Below are positions 20,434-28,690 of a DNA stretch of 64,000 nucleotides, in pieces. The position numbers and the translations under genes are program-made. The stretch's first letter is position 1; each line of letters opens with the position of its first letter. The DNA comes from Pseudomonas fluorescens (GTDB taxonomy: Bacteria; Pseudomonadota; Gammaproteobacteria; Pseudomonadales; Pseudomonadaceae): assembly GCF_900215245.1 (NCBI RefSeq), contig NZ_LT907842.1, positions 6,200,001-6,264,000 of the forward strand, given 5' to 3'. The notes beneath the pieces were generated by a model. It worked only from the letters and a program-made list of their open reading frames with translations, had not been told where the DNA came from and did not search any database.

Positions 20434-21480
20434 TCAGATCAGGCGCGCAGCCACAAGCCAATCGGCCACGGCCTGGAATGAGGCATCCGGCACGGGGTCG
20501 CCGGGTACGGCTTTCCTGGCGATAGCCGCCGCCAGGGACTTGTCCGGCGCATGGGGAATCCCCAGATCGTAGGCCTCCTGCAACATCAACAAGGCCTCTT
20601 CCGGTGATGCGCGACACACGATCACCGGCACCGGCGTTTCCCCGCGTACATAGCGCACGCCAATCACCCAGCCATCGGTGGTGCCGATCATCATCGACGC
20701 CCGGCTCAACCCCAGCTTGGTGGCCAGCGCCTGCATTTCATTGCGCTGGCGCCGCCGTTCGCTCTTGATCAGCGGGTCGCCGTCAATGTCTTTGCGCTCG
20801 CGCTTGGTTTCGCTGCGGGTCATCTTCATGTCGCGTCCGAACAGCCAGCGCTGCATCAGCACGTCCACCGCGCCCACCGTAAGAAACGCGCACAGCACCG
20901 TAAACACCAGCGGTTTGAGCACCAGGAAAAACGTCGATTCCATACACTCGGCACCACAGCGTGATGACTCCATCAGCGCCTGTAACGCGTGCTTGCCGAC
21001 CACGTAAAACGCGATCGCCAATACATGCACCTTGACCAGCCCCTTGAGGAACTCCACCAGGTTGCGCAAGGCGAAGATCTTCTTCATGCCCTCCGCCGGG
21101 TTGATGCGTTTGAACTCGGGCTTGATCGGGTCCACCGAAAACACAAAGCCGCGCATGGTGATGAGGTTGGTCAGGATCACCACGCCGGTGGTCACCGCCA
21201 TCACCGGCAGCGTGATCCCGATGATCAGTTGTTCGGCATGGTCGAGCACCCGGGGCCACACCGTGGCGAAGGGTTCGATGTAGATGCGCGCGGTCAGGTC
21301 AATCAGCGCCGTGACCTGCGCCATGGCCCGGGGCGCAAGGATGGAGATGCACAAGGTGCAGAACAGAATGACCATGCCCGACACCAGGTCCTGGCTCTTG
21401 GCGACCTGGCCTTTCTTGCGGGCGTCGTTGAGCTTTTTGTCCGTGGCCGGCTGGGATTTCTCTTCGCTGGTGTCGGCCAT
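20434..21480 (-). CDS. sctU: Type III secretion export-gate switch protein SctU (HrcU/YscU/FlhB family), NPTH motif absent
   Basis: SctU (348 aa) has four membrane segments (about residues 34-55, 85-106, 148-168, 185-205) and a cytoplasmic domain. In the family this domain self-cleaves at an NPTH motif to switch export from early to late substrates. Aligning by the flanking sequence, where R-Y-x-R-G-E-T-P-V-P matches YscU L-Y-K-R-G-E-T-P-L-P, the NPTH position reads TTDG (residues 267-270; bases 20671-20682). The frame and flanking fold residues are intact, so this is substitution, not frameshift. GGAGTAGCTG precedes the ATG. It is the last gene of the leftward operon, three bases after sctT. 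Confidence 0.93.
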   Translation of the reverse strand: MADTSEEKSQPATDKKLNDARKKGQVAKSQDLVSGMVILFCTLCISILAPRAMAQVTALIDLTARIYIEPFATVWPRVLDHAEQLIIGITLPVMAVTTGVVILTNLITMRGFVFSVDPIKPEFKRINPAEGMKKIFALRNLVEFLKGLVKVHVLAIAFYVVGKHALQALMESSRCGAECMESTFFLVLKPLVFTVLCAFLTVGAVDVLMQRWLFGRDMKMTRSETKRERKDIDGDPLIKSERRRQRNEMQALATKLGLSRASMMIGTTDGWVIGVRYVRGETPVPVIVCRASPEEALLMLQEAYDLGIPHAPDKSLAAAIARKAVPGDPVPDASFQAVADWLVAARLI

Positions 21481-21483
21481 CAG

Positions 21484-22296
21484 CTACTCCATGCCTGCCA
21501 GGGTTTTGAGCAATTCGACGGTGCCGCGAAACGCCGCCAACTGGTCGAGCATCAACGGGATCAGGAAGCCGATATAGATCACCATCAGGATCGAAAAAAA
21601 CAGGTTTTTCACCGGCAACGACAAATCGAAAATGTGCAGGTTCGGCGCCATCCGCGACAGGTAGGCAAGCATCAAGTCAGTAATCAGCAGCGAGATCAGC
21701 AACGGGGAAACCATCAGCACGCCAACACGCATGATCTGGTCGAGGATCGACAGCACCGCCAGCAGTGCCGAGCTGGCAAATACCGGGGTAAACGCGGTCA
21801 CCGGCCACAACTGGTAGCTGTGGTAATAACCGTCGACCATCAGGATAAAACCGCCGGACATGAAAAACAGCGTGATCAGCATCACCGTCAACAGGGTCGA
21901 CATCACACTCGATTCGCCGGTTGAAAGCGGGTCCACCAACTGCGCCATGGTCGAGCCGCGCTGCAGGTCGATCAGCTCCCCCGCCACCTCTGCCGCCCAG
22001 AACGGAATGCCGAACAACAGCCCGATCAGAATGCCGATCAAAAACTCCTTGATCAGCAACCCGGCGATGAACACGCTGCCATGTTCGGGCATCGCGGTCA
22101 GTGCTTCGAACACCGGGAAGAACATCGGGATGGAAATGGCCACGGCCACACAGCCACGAATCATCCCGGTGAGGCCCAGGCGGTTGAAGGCCGGGGTAAT
22201 CACCACCACGCCCATGGCCCGGCAGGCGGCCAGCGAGGCGGCGCTGATCACCGGGTAGGCGACTTCCAGGAACTGCGCGGTAAGGCTGGCATCCAT
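21484..22296 (-). CDS. sctT: Type III secretion export apparatus protein SctT
   Basis: SctT (270 aa; HrcT/YscT/FliR family) is a polytopic inner-membrane protein of the export gate, assembling with SctR and SctS. Hydrophobic helices alternate with conserved short loops, for example AAEVAGELIDLQRGSTMAQLVDPLS, the hallmark region of the family. It lies six bases after sctS and three before sctU. Length is normal. The R-S-T-U gene order is that of all type III systems. Confidence 0.95.
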   Translation of the reverse strand: MDASLTAQFLEVAYPVISAASLAACRAMGVVVITPAFNRLGLTGMIRGCVAVAISIPMFFPVFEALTAMPEHGSVFIAGLLIKEFLIGILIGLLFGIPFWAAEVAGELIDLQRGSTMAQLVDPLSTGESSVMSTLLTVMLITLFFMSGGFILMVDGYYHSYQLWPVTAFTPVFASSALLAVLSILDQIMRVGVLMVSPLLISLLITDLMLAYLSRMAPNLHIFDLSLPVKNLFFSILMVIYIGFLIPLMLDQLAAFRGTVELLKTLAGME

Positions 22297-22302
22297 GGGC
22301 GG

Positions 22303-22572
22303 TCAGCGTGTCCACAGCGGGAAGTTGTCGAGCACCTGGCTCCCCAACTCCGCCACTTGCCCGGCCAAAACCGGGCCCAGGAACACGATGGTCAACAGGA
22401 CCGCCACCAGCTTCACCACCTGCGGCAGGATCTGGTCCTGGATCTGCGTCAGCGCCTGGAACAGCCCCACGCTCAAGCCCACGATAATCGCCACCCCCAG
22501 CGCGGGCGCCGAGAGCATCAGCACAGTCATCAGCGCCTGTTTCATCAATGACAGGAAAACATCCTGGCCCAT
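22303..22572 (-). CDS. sctS: Type III secretion export apparatus protein SctS
   Basis: SctS (89 aa; HrcS/YscS/FliQ family) forms a two-helix hairpin subunit of the export gate. Two long hydrophobic segments (residues about 15-38 and 52-75) are joined by the conserved LFQALTQIQDQILPQVVKL loop. The gene sits 10 bases after sctR and six before sctT in the leftward operon. Size and motif are standard. Confidence 0.95.
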   Translation of the reverse strand: MGQDVFLSLMKQALMTVLMLSAPALGVAIIVGLSVGLFQALTQIQDQILPQVVKLVAVLLTIVFLGPVLAGQVAELGSQVLDNFPLWTR

Positions 22573-22582
22573 GGGTCGTGCC

Positions 22583-23236
22583 TCAGCCGTAACTCAAAAT
22601 CAAACCGTGCATCAAGCGCGACCAGCCACTCAGCGACACGAATAAAAAAATCTTCAAGGGGATCGAAATCAAGTTTGGCGAGACCATCGACATGCCCATG
22701 GCCATCAGCACGTTGGACACCAGCAAGTCCACCACCAAAAACGGGATGTACAGCAAAAAGCCGATCTCGAAGGCGCGCGTGAGTTCCGAACTGACAAACG
22801 CCGGGATCAGCACTACCAGGTCGTCATCGCGCAGGTCGGCACGCGCCTCAGGCGACCAGATCGTTTCCGTAGCCTGCACAAAAAAGCCACGCTCGGACTC
22901 ATTCGCGAAGCGCTTGAGGTGCGCCTGCAACGGCGGGCGCAGGGCATCGCCCAAGTCCTTGAGTTGCTCCACATGCTCGATGTTGAGATCGCGGCCCTCC
23001 ACCTGCCGGTACATATCGCCGATCAAGGGCGTGGTCACGTACACCGAAAGAATCAGCGCAATGCCGTACAACACCAGGTTTGGCGGAGTCTGCTGCACGC
23101 CGAGGGCGTTGCGGATCAGGAACAACACCACCGAGATCTTCATGAAACCGGTGAGCGTCACCACCGCCAACGGGATCAACCCGATCGTCGCAACGACCAG
23201 GATAATCTCGATCAGATTCGGCTGATAACCGGTCAT
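22583..23236 (-). CDS. sctR: Type III secretion export apparatus protein SctR
   Basis: SctR (217 aa; HrcR/YscR/FliP family) is the core export-gate subunit. The conserved N-terminal helix with TGFMKISVVLFLIRNALGVQQ, the cytoplasmic middle region, and the C-terminal IPAFVSSELTRAFEIGFLLY and VSPNLISIPLKIFLF segments are all present. Its start overlaps the sctQ stop by four bases. Identification is secure. Confidence 0.96.
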   Translation of the reverse strand: MTGYQPNLIEIILVVATIGLIPLAVVTLTGFMKISVVLFLIRNALGVQQTPPNLVLYGIALILSVYVTTPLIGDMYRQVEGRDLNIEHVEQLKDLGDALRPPLQAHLKRFANESERGFFVQATETIWSPEARADLRDDDLVVLIPAFVSSELTRAFEIGFLLYIPFLVVDLLVSNVLMAMGMSMVSPNLISIPLKIFLFVSLSGWSRLMHGLILSYG

Positions 23237-23478
23237 GGAGTGGCAAAACTCAGCAGCCGCACACCCAGGCCATCACCGATTTTCACCAGTTGCCCCTGGC
23301 CGACGCGGCGCCCGTTAACCATCAGGTCGACGCTGTCCACGTCGGGCGTATTGAGCTGCAACAGGCTGCCCGCGCCCAGCTCACGCAATTGCGCCAGGGT
23401 CAGTTCCAGGCTGCCGACCTGGCACACCAGTTTGAGCGGCAGGTCATCCAGGGCCGCAGCAGCATCAACCTCAGTCAT
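23233..23478 (-). other. Candidate internally initiated SctQ-C product
   Basis: Inside sctQ an ATG at 23478 is preceded by GGAG with an eight-base spacer and would give an 81-aa protein, MTEVDAAAALDD..., that is exactly the C-terminal SpoA domain. Independent translation of such a short form from the sctQ gene is known for YscQ, SpaO and other SctQ proteins, where it joins the sorting platform. The in-frame position, size and Shine-Dalgarno match support the same here; it is not proven by sequence alone. Confidence 0.6.
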
Positions 23479-24234
23479 CGTGTTCTCCATGTCCAAAAGG
23501 GGCGTTGTCAATTCTTCCTGCACACGCAAGGCTTCACCGTGGTATTGGCAGCGGGCCTGCAGGCGCCCGTCCAGGTCGAGCAACAAGCCCGAGCCTGGCT
23601 CAAGCATCAGCACATCGCCGGGGCGCAAACTGCGCAGCTCACCCAAGGTCAGCGACTGCCGCCCGGCGACCAGCGCCAAGGTCTGGCGCAGGTTGGGCAA
23701 TGGGTCCGGTTCAGGCTGGGCATATTGGTCGAGCAACTGCGCGATGAGCACAGCGGCGCCTTCGCTCAGATCGAGGTGCGCGCTCATGGCCGGCTGATTG
23801 CCAAAGGTCAGCTCAAGCGACAGGCGCACGGCGTAATCTCGCTGCCCGTCGGTGGCCGCCAGGAGCTGCACCGCATGACCGAGCAGCGGCTCGAGGCGCT
23901 CGATCAAGTCGAGCACCGCCAATTCCAGTAACAACGCGCGTGGCAACGAGGGCAGCAACTGCACATCGAACTGCAGCGCCAACGGCACCAGCGCCTGCTC
24001 CACCGCAGCGGCCGAGAGGCGCAGGCGCGCCGGGGCGCGGCCGAGCAATAGCGGCACCTCGCACGGGCTACTGACGGTGGCGGTGGCGGCGGCCCAGCTC
24101 ACCCGCAGGTCTTGCCCGGCGCATCGGCCCTGCCAGGCGCGACGGCGTCGGTGCAGTTGGTTATGCAGGGTGAGCAAGGCCGGGTCGTAGTGCGTCAGCC
24201 ACGGCGCCAATGGAACGGCAAGGGCTGCGATCAT
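23233..24234 (-). CDS. sctQ: Type III secretion cytoplasmic ring/sorting-platform protein SctQ
   Basis: SctQ (333 aa; HrcQ/YscQ, related to FliN/FliM) builds the cytoplasmic sorting platform under the export gate. The C-terminal SpoA/SPOA domain is clear at about residues 262-330 (LKLVCQVGSLELTLAQLREL, then VDLMVNGRRVGQGQLVKIGDGLGVRL). The N-terminal part is leucine- and alanine-rich, as in the family. It overlaps both sctO (ATGA at the start) and sctR (ATGA at the end). An internal start for a C-terminal-only product is annotated separately. Confidence 0.92.
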   Translation of the reverse strand: MIAALAVPLAPWLTHYDPALLTLHNQLHRRRRAWQGRCAGQDLRVSWAAATATVSSPCEVPLLLGRAPARLRLSAAAVEQALVPLALQFDVQLLPSLPRALLLELAVLDLIERLEPLLGHAVQLLAATDGQRDYAVRLSLELTFGNQPAMSAHLDLSEGAAVLIAQLLDQYAQPEPDPLPNLRQTLALVAGRQSLTLGELRSLRPGDVLMLEPGSGLLLDLDGRLQARCQYHGEALRVQEELTTPLLDMENTMTEVDAAAALDDLPLKLVCQVGSLELTLAQLRELGAGSLLQLNTPDVDSVDLMVNGRRVGQGQLVKIGDGLGVRLLSFATP

Positions 24235-24677
24235 GTGCCAATGCCTTCGTCACGCAATTCGCCAAGCCGGCGCTCAGCGCGTTCACGGCCGTCGAGCAGG
24301 CTTTGCCAGGCGTCGGATTGGCGCTGGCGGTTCAGGCGCTCCTGGCGAAACAGATCACGCTCGCGCTCCTGGCTGTGCAAGGTGGTGGACACGTGGGTCA
24401 CGTCGTTTTCCAGTTGCTGCTGGTCATCCGACAGGCCGCGCAAACGCTCCTGGGCCGCCTGCCAACTGGCCACCGACAAGCCCTCGGTGAGGGACGCGTA
24501 CACTTGACGGGCTTCCTCGGCGATGGCTTCACGGTGCCGGCGCAAGTGCTCCTTGGCGTCGGTCAATACGCCATGGGTGTGCGCGCAGCGCTGCTGCTGG
24601 GCAGCCAACTGGCTGGCGGCCCGTTGTTCGCGCAGCACCCGCAAGGTTTGCAGGGTGCGCAGTTGGTCGGTTTTCAT
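24231..24677 (-). CDS. sctO: Type III secretion coiled-coil stalk protein SctO (YscO/RhcZ-like)
   Basis: A 148-aa charged, almost fully helical protein rich in Arg, Glu, Gln and Leu with heptad-like patterns, the signature of SctO (YscO, FliJ-like), which acts as the stalk between the ATPase ring and the export gate. Sequence identity in this family is very low, so the call rests on position directly after sctN, size and coiled-coil character. RhcZ occupies the same slot in rhizobial clusters. It overlaps sctQ by ATGA. Confidence 0.8.
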   Translation of the reverse strand: MKTDQLRTLQTLRVLREQRAASQLAAQQQRCAHTHGVLTDAKEHLRRHREAIAEEARQVYASLTEGLSVASWQAAQERLRGLSDDQQQLENDVTHVSTTLHSQERERDLFRQERLNRQRQSDAWQSLLDGRERAERRLGELRDEGIGT

Positions 24678-24693
24678 TGGGTTCGCTCCTGTG

Positions 24694-26016
24694 TCATGCC
24701 AATACCTGGCGCATGCGGATCAAGGTGTGTTCCAGGCTGCTGGGTTCATCCGCGTTCTGGCGCAGGAAGGCTTCGATAGCGGCGTGGCGAGCGATGGCTT
24801 CATCGGCCAACGGGTCGCTGCCGGCAGCGTATTCGCCCACGCGGATCAGCATTTCGATTTCGCCGTAGCGCGCTATCAGCTCACGAATACGCATGGCCAG
24901 GCGTTTGTGTTCCTCTGCGGCAACTTGCTCCATCAAGCGGCTGCGGCTGCGCAATACGTCGACGGCCGGGAAGTAGTTACGCTGGGCCAGTTCGGCGCTG
25001 AGGGCGATGTGCCCGTCGAGAATCGAGCGGGCTTCCTCGGCCACCGGGTCACTGGCGGCATCACCTTCGGTGAGCACGGTGTACAACGCGGTGATGCTGC
25101 CGGTGGGGCCGGGGCCGGCGCGTTCCAGCAGGCGCGGCAAGATCGAGAAAAACGACGGCGGGTACCCGCGACGGGTCGGTGGTTCGCCCACGGCCAAGCC
25201 AATTTCGCGCTGGGCGCGGGCAAAACGCGTCAGGCTGTCCATCAACAGCAACACGTTGCGGCCCTGGTCGCGGTGATATTCGGCCAGGGCCGTAGCGACA
25301 AATGCAGCCCGCACACGCTCGGCCGCCGGGCGATCAGAGGTGGCAACCACCGCCACCGTGCGCGCGCGCGCCGGGGCATCAAGTTGCACGTCGAGCAGTT
25401 CACGCACTTCCCTGCCCCGCTCGCCGATCAAGCCAATCACGATCACATCGGCTTCGCTGTTGCGGATGATGCTGGCGAGCAACGATGACTTGCCCACCCC
25501 AGGCTCACCGAAGATGCCCATGCGCTGGCCCTGGGCCAGGGTCAGCAAGCCGTCGATGGCGCGAATGCCCAGGGCCATGGAGCGTACGATCAGTTGCCGG
25601 GAAAACGGTGCCGGCGGTTCGGCGTGCAAGGGGTAATGTTGCAAGGCCAGGGTCGGCGGTGTGCCGTCGCCGTCGAGGAACTCGCCCATCGGGCTGATCA
25701 CTCGACCGAGCTGCGCGTCACCGACGGCCACACCCAGGGCCTCGCCGGTGGCGGTGATTTGCGTGCGCGTGGACAGGCCCTCCATGGAGCCGATGGGCGA
25801 AAGAATCGCCTCGTCGCCCTCAAAGCCAATCACCTCGGCACTCAGGCTGCGGCCACTGACCGGGTCGCGCAGTTGGCACAATTCACCGATGCTTGCCCCG
25901 GCGACACTGGCGCGCAACAGCACACCCCGAATGCTCAACACCGTGCCGTGCATTGGCCGCAGGCGTGTCTGGTTGAGGCGCTCGGTCAGGCGTGGCAGCA
26001 GCTGCTCCAGGTTCAT
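24694..26016 (-). CDS. sctN: Type III secretion ATPase SctN
   Basis: SctN (440 aa; HrcN/YscN/FliI family) is the hexameric ATPase that unfolds substrates and strips chaperones at the base of the injectisome. Walker A GEPGVGKSS lies at residues 170-178. Other family signatures are GLIGERGREVREL, the SLTRFARAQREIGLAVGEPP stretch and TEGDAASDPVAEEARSILDGHI. It overlaps sctL by four bases and is followed by sctO after a 16-base gap. This is the most diagnostic protein of the cluster. Confidence 0.98.
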   Translation of the reverse strand: MNLEQLLPRLTERLNQTRLRPMHGTVLSIRGVLLRASVAGASIGELCQLRDPVSGRSLSAEVIGFEGDEAILSPIGSMEGLSTRTQITATGEALGVAVGDAQLGRVISPMGEFLDGDGTPPTLALQHYPLHAEPPAPFSRQLIVRSMALGIRAIDGLLTLAQGQRMGIFGEPGVGKSSLLASIIRNSEADVIVIGLIGERGREVRELLDVQLDAPARARTVAVVATSDRPAAERVRAAFVATALAEYHRDQGRNVLLLMDSLTRFARAQREIGLAVGEPPTRRGYPPSFFSILPRLLERAGPGPTGSITALYTVLTEGDAASDPVAEEARSILDGHIALSAELAQRNYFPAVDVLRSRSRLMEQVAAEEHKRLAMRIRELIARYGEIEMLIRVGEYAAGSDPLADEAIARHAAIEAFLRQNADEPSSLEHTLIRMRQVLA

Positions 26017-26597
26017 GCCACACCTTCTTCGGCAAACGGCAGCAGGCTGCGGCGCAGGGTTTGCAATTGGGCTTCGACACCCAGTTCAACCGAGCCCGCC
26101 GGGCTGCTCAGGCGAGCCTGGCCGGCACCCAGTTGTTCATCTGCCGCCACGGCAATCACCAGGCCGTCGCGCGTGAGGCGTTGGCGCAAGGCGTCGACCT
26201 CGGCAGGCGGCACCCAGAGGGTCAAGGCCTGGTCCTGGCGAAACGCGCTCAAGGCCTGACGCGTACACCGCGTTAGACGCTCAGCATTGTCCAGCTCGCC
26301 GAGCACTTCGCGCACGATGCCTAAAGCCAGGTCGGCCAGCGACGCCTCCAGGCTGCTCAAGTACTGCTGCACCTGGGATTGGGTCTGCACCAGCAACTGC
26401 GCAACGTGCTCGGCGCCCTCTTGCCGCGCGCTTTCAAAGCCCTCGGCGCGGGCGGCTTGCAGCCACTGGTCACTGTCGGCCTTGATCTGCTCCGCCTGCG
26501 CTTTGGCAGCCTGCAGAAACGCAAAACCATCGCTCCACAACGCAGCGTCTTCAGCGCGCAAAATGCGCGCCGTGGGGCGGCTCGGTAATTCACTCAT
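26013..26597 (-). CDS. sctL: Type III secretion ATPase regulator SctL (NolV/YscL-like)
   Basis: SctL (194 aa) is the peripheral stator linking the ATPase to the sorting platform (HrpE/YscL/FliH-type). I chose ATG 26597 (MSELPSRPTARIL), which forms an ATGA overlap with sctK, over an upstream in-frame ATG at 26624. A central Glu/Gln/Ala-rich helix (residues about 27-75) is followed by the conserved C-terminal domain with VREVLGELDNAERL. NolV occupies this place in rhizobial systems. Confidence 0.9.
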   Translation of the reverse strand: MSELPSRPTARILRAEDAALWSDGFAFLQAAKAQAEQIKADSDQWLQAARAEGFESARQEGAEHVAQLLVQTQSQVQQYLSSLEASLADLALGIVREVLGELDNAERLTRCTRQALSAFRQDQALTLWVPPAEVDALRQRLTRDGLVIAVAADEQLGAGQARLSSPAGSVELGVEAQLQTLRRSLLPFAEEGVA

Positions 26598-27208
26598 GGT
26601 GTGATGTCCTCGGCCAGCAGGCACGCGGCGGCGGCCTGGACGATCTCCAGGTCACGCGGCAACCGCGCGCTGTAGCCCTTGGGGAAGTCGAAACGCAAAC
26701 GCAGCCAACCCCGCCAATCGGCGTGCTGGGCGTGCAGCCACGCGGCAACACAGCCGTGGCCGTCACGGTCGATTGCCTCGATCAGTTCGGCAGGTTCACG
26801 CAGCAAATCCGCGGCGCCGCCGAGTTGGCGCAAGGCCAGGGCCTGAACGAAGACCTCCGCGCCCAAGCCTTCACGCAACGCCTGGACCACGTCGCGGCGG
26901 ATCTCGCGGCTCAAGGTCGCGCCGTGCCAGATCGCACCGCACAACCTCGGCAAACGGGCAAATTGCGCAGGCGACAGCAGCAACACCGGCAGATCACTCA
27001 CTGGCGGGGTGGCCAACTGTGCGAGGGGCGCCAGTTGGTAATGGCTGACCAGCAACTGCTCCAGGCGCGGGCGAAAACGCGGCTGGCCCTGCAGGGCGTG
27101 CAGCACGTCATCCGACAAATCAGCCGCAAAGCACGCGCCCAGGCTGGGGCCACGCACAAACTGCAAAGGCTCGGCGATCAACCCTTGCCAGCGCGCCAAC
27201 ACGCTCAT
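26594..27208 (-). CDS. sctK: Type III secretion sorting-platform protein SctK (NolU-like)
   Basis: A 204-aa soluble protein between sctJ and sctL. Position, size and features such as an N-terminal LQGQPRFRPRLEQLLV helix and a central LPRLCGAIWHGATLSREIRRD region fit the poorly conserved SctK family (YscK, HrpD, NolU), which links the inner-membrane ring to SctQ. It overlaps the genes on both sides by ATGA. The call relies more on synteny than on sequence motifs. Confidence 0.78.
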   Translation of the reverse strand: MSVLARWQGLIAEPLQFVRGPSLGACFAADLSDDVLHALQGQPRFRPRLEQLLVSHYQLAPLAQLATPPVSDLPVLLLSPAQFARLPRLCGAIWHGATLSREIRRDVVQALREGLGAEVFVQALALRQLGGAADLLREPAELIEAIDRDGHGCVAAWLHAQHADWRGWLRLRFDFPKGYSARLPRDLEIVQAAAACLLAEDITP

Positions 27209-27987
27209 TCACCCTCCTTGAGCACATACAATGCCTGGGACTGGCGCCGCGCCCAATGCTGACGGGCCAGTACCCCGAGGGCACCCAGGGCGATCAGCAG
27301 CAAACTGCCAAACATAAAACGTGCCTGGGGCAGGTTGTCTTCCAGCAGCCACAAGCCCATGAAGCGCGCCAGCCGTGGTTGCGCCGGGTTCTGGCTGATG
27401 GCGACGGCGGCTTTGATCGCGGTCACCGAGACGCCTTCGTAACTCAGGCCGGAAATACCATTGGCAACCAGCGTCTTGATCTGCGGGATCAGCGTGTTGA
27501 TGTCGGTGCCCGGGTCGTACCGCACCAGCACCGAGGCCGAAGACGGTGAAATCACGCGCTTGAGCAAGTCATTGTCCGGCAGCACCACGTGCACACGGGC
27601 GGCGACAATGCCGTCGATCTGCGACACCGAGTGCGACAGTTCTTCGCTCAGGGCGTAAATCATCTGCGCCCGCTCCTGCACCGGCGAGGACACCAGGCCA
27701 TTGCCCTTGAACACCTCGCCCATATTGGAAAAGCTCTGTTGCGGCAGACCGGCGTTGTCGAGCAGCGTCATCGCTTCGGCGAAGCGCTCCTCGTCGACCA
27801 CCACTTTGAGCTGGCCGTTGTCCTGGGTCTTGCGCTCCGCCGGAATCCCACCGCGCAGCAGCACCGCGACCATGGCGTTGGCATCGCGTTCGCTGAGGTT
27901 GGTATAGAGGTCGGTGTTGCACGCTTGCAGCAGGCTGGCGAGCAGGCCGATCAGCAACAGACGCAGTGCGCGGTTTGGGCTTGGCAT
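27205..27987 (-). CDS. sctJ: Type III secretion inner-membrane ring lipoprotein SctJ (NolT-like)
   Basis: SctJ (260 aa from ATG 27987) forms the inner ring of the basal body. A lipoprotein signal peptide ends in LLQAC, followed by the conserved DLYTNLSERDANAMVAVLL motif, two ring-building domains, and a C-terminal membrane anchor (residues about 225-245). This start was chosen because the open frame upstream of 27987 reads antisense-like, non-family sequence inside sctI. Family members are YscJ, HrcJ, PrgK and rhizobial NolT. It overlaps sctK and follows sctI by four bases. Confidence 0.96.
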   Translation of the reverse strand: MPSPNRALRLLLIGLLASLLQACNTDLYTNLSERDANAMVAVLLRGGIPAERKTQDNGQLKVVVDEERFAEAMTLLDNAGLPQQSFSNMGEVFKGNGLVSSPVQERAQMIYALSEELSHSVSQIDGIVAARVHVVLPDNDLLKRVISPSSASVLVRYDPGTDINTLIPQIKTLVANGISGLSYEGVSVTAIKAAVAISQNPAQPRLARFMGLWLLEDNLPQARFMFGSLLLIALGALGVLARQHWARRQSQALYVLKEGE

Positions 27988-27991
27988 GGTG

Positions 27992-28426
27992 TTATTGCCC
28001 CTTGAGCAACGTGTTGGCGGAACCGGAAATCTGCGTCGCACCGCGCACCACCATCTGGGTTTCAATGGAGTAGTCGAACATCTTGCCCAGGGAATGGACG
28101 ATCTGATCGACCTGTTGCTCGCCGACCTTTTTCCCCGGCTCAGCGGACGGTGAAGCACTCGCAGTGCGGATCTCAGCCGAAGCGGGCGGCGGTGCCGACG
28201 GGTTGTTGGTGAGCAGGTCGGCACGCTCGGAGAAGGCCCGCGTACGGTCGATGAAACTGTTCATACGCTCCATCAGGCCCGAGCCGATCTGGTGCGGGCT
28301 CGCGCCCTCGGGCATGCCTTTGGCGGTGTTTGCCATGTGCTCGAACAGGTTCTGCGAGGCCCCGGCGGGCCCCGCACCGGCGGACGGCGGCAAGGCCGTA
28401 GCGCCGGCGGCGAGACTGATAGTCAT
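27992..28426 (-). CDS. sctI: Type III secretion inner-rod protein SctI (NolB position)
   Basis: A 144-aa protein with an alanine/glycine-rich N-terminus and a C-terminal amphipathic helix, FDYSIETQMVVRGATQI then SGSANTLLKGQ. Such an ending (ET...V...A...N-x-L-L-x-x-Q) is characteristic of SctI inner-rod proteins such as PrgJ, YscI and HrpB. It sits directly upstream of sctJ, the slot held by nolB in rhizobial clusters. No signal peptide is present, as expected for a protein exported by the machine itself. Confidence 0.82.
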   Translation of the reverse strand: MTISLAAGATALPPSAGAGPAGASQNLFEHMANTAKGMPEGASPHQIGSGLMERMNSFIDRTRAFSERADLLTNNPSAPPPASAEIRTASASPSAEPGKKVGEQQVDQIVHSLGKMFDYSIETQMVVRGATQISGSANTLLKGQ

Positions 28427-28435
28427 AGGGGCTTC

Positions 28436-28678
28436 CTACTCTTCGTCGTCATCGGACATGGCGTCGTTCAGCAGTTCCTGCATCTTCGGCATGATGATGA
28501 ACTGGCCGCCGATCGTGACGGCCTGGGTGATCAACGCATCGTTGAACTTGGCGTCGTCCGCGTCGGTGCTATCTGCCGGTTTATCCGCCGCCTTGGCGTT
28601 ATCCACTGCGGCGTTGAACTTGGCTTCAGGGCTGACGCCACCGGGGGCGAGGTTGCTGTCTACGGCCGTTACGGACAT
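28436..28678 (-). CDS. Small acidic type III secretion-linked protein of unknown role, 80 aa
   Basis: An 80-aa protein between sctC1 and sctI. It has a short N-terminal repeat-like pattern (EAKFNAAVDNAKAAD, DDAKFNDALITQAVTI), a hydrophobic centre GGQFIIMPKMQELL and an acidic tail MSDDDEE. It has no signal peptide or Cys and is small enough to be a needle or early secreted subunit, but it lacks the motif pattern of SctF needle proteins. I do not recognise it. Gaps of 9-12 bases on each side place it firmly in the operon. Alternatives are a chaperone-like or pilot protein. Confidence 0.7.
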   Translation of the reverse strand: MSVTAVDSNLAPGGVSPEAKFNAAVDNAKAADKPADSTDADDAKFNDALITQAVTIGGQFIIMPKMQELLNDAMSDDDEE

Positions 28679-28690
28679 GGTGCTGCTCCT

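Noticed and set aside
20671..20682. Loss of NPTH in SctU caused by a frameshift
   Set aside because: The frame is the same before and after, and the downstream family residues align, so substitution is the better explanation.
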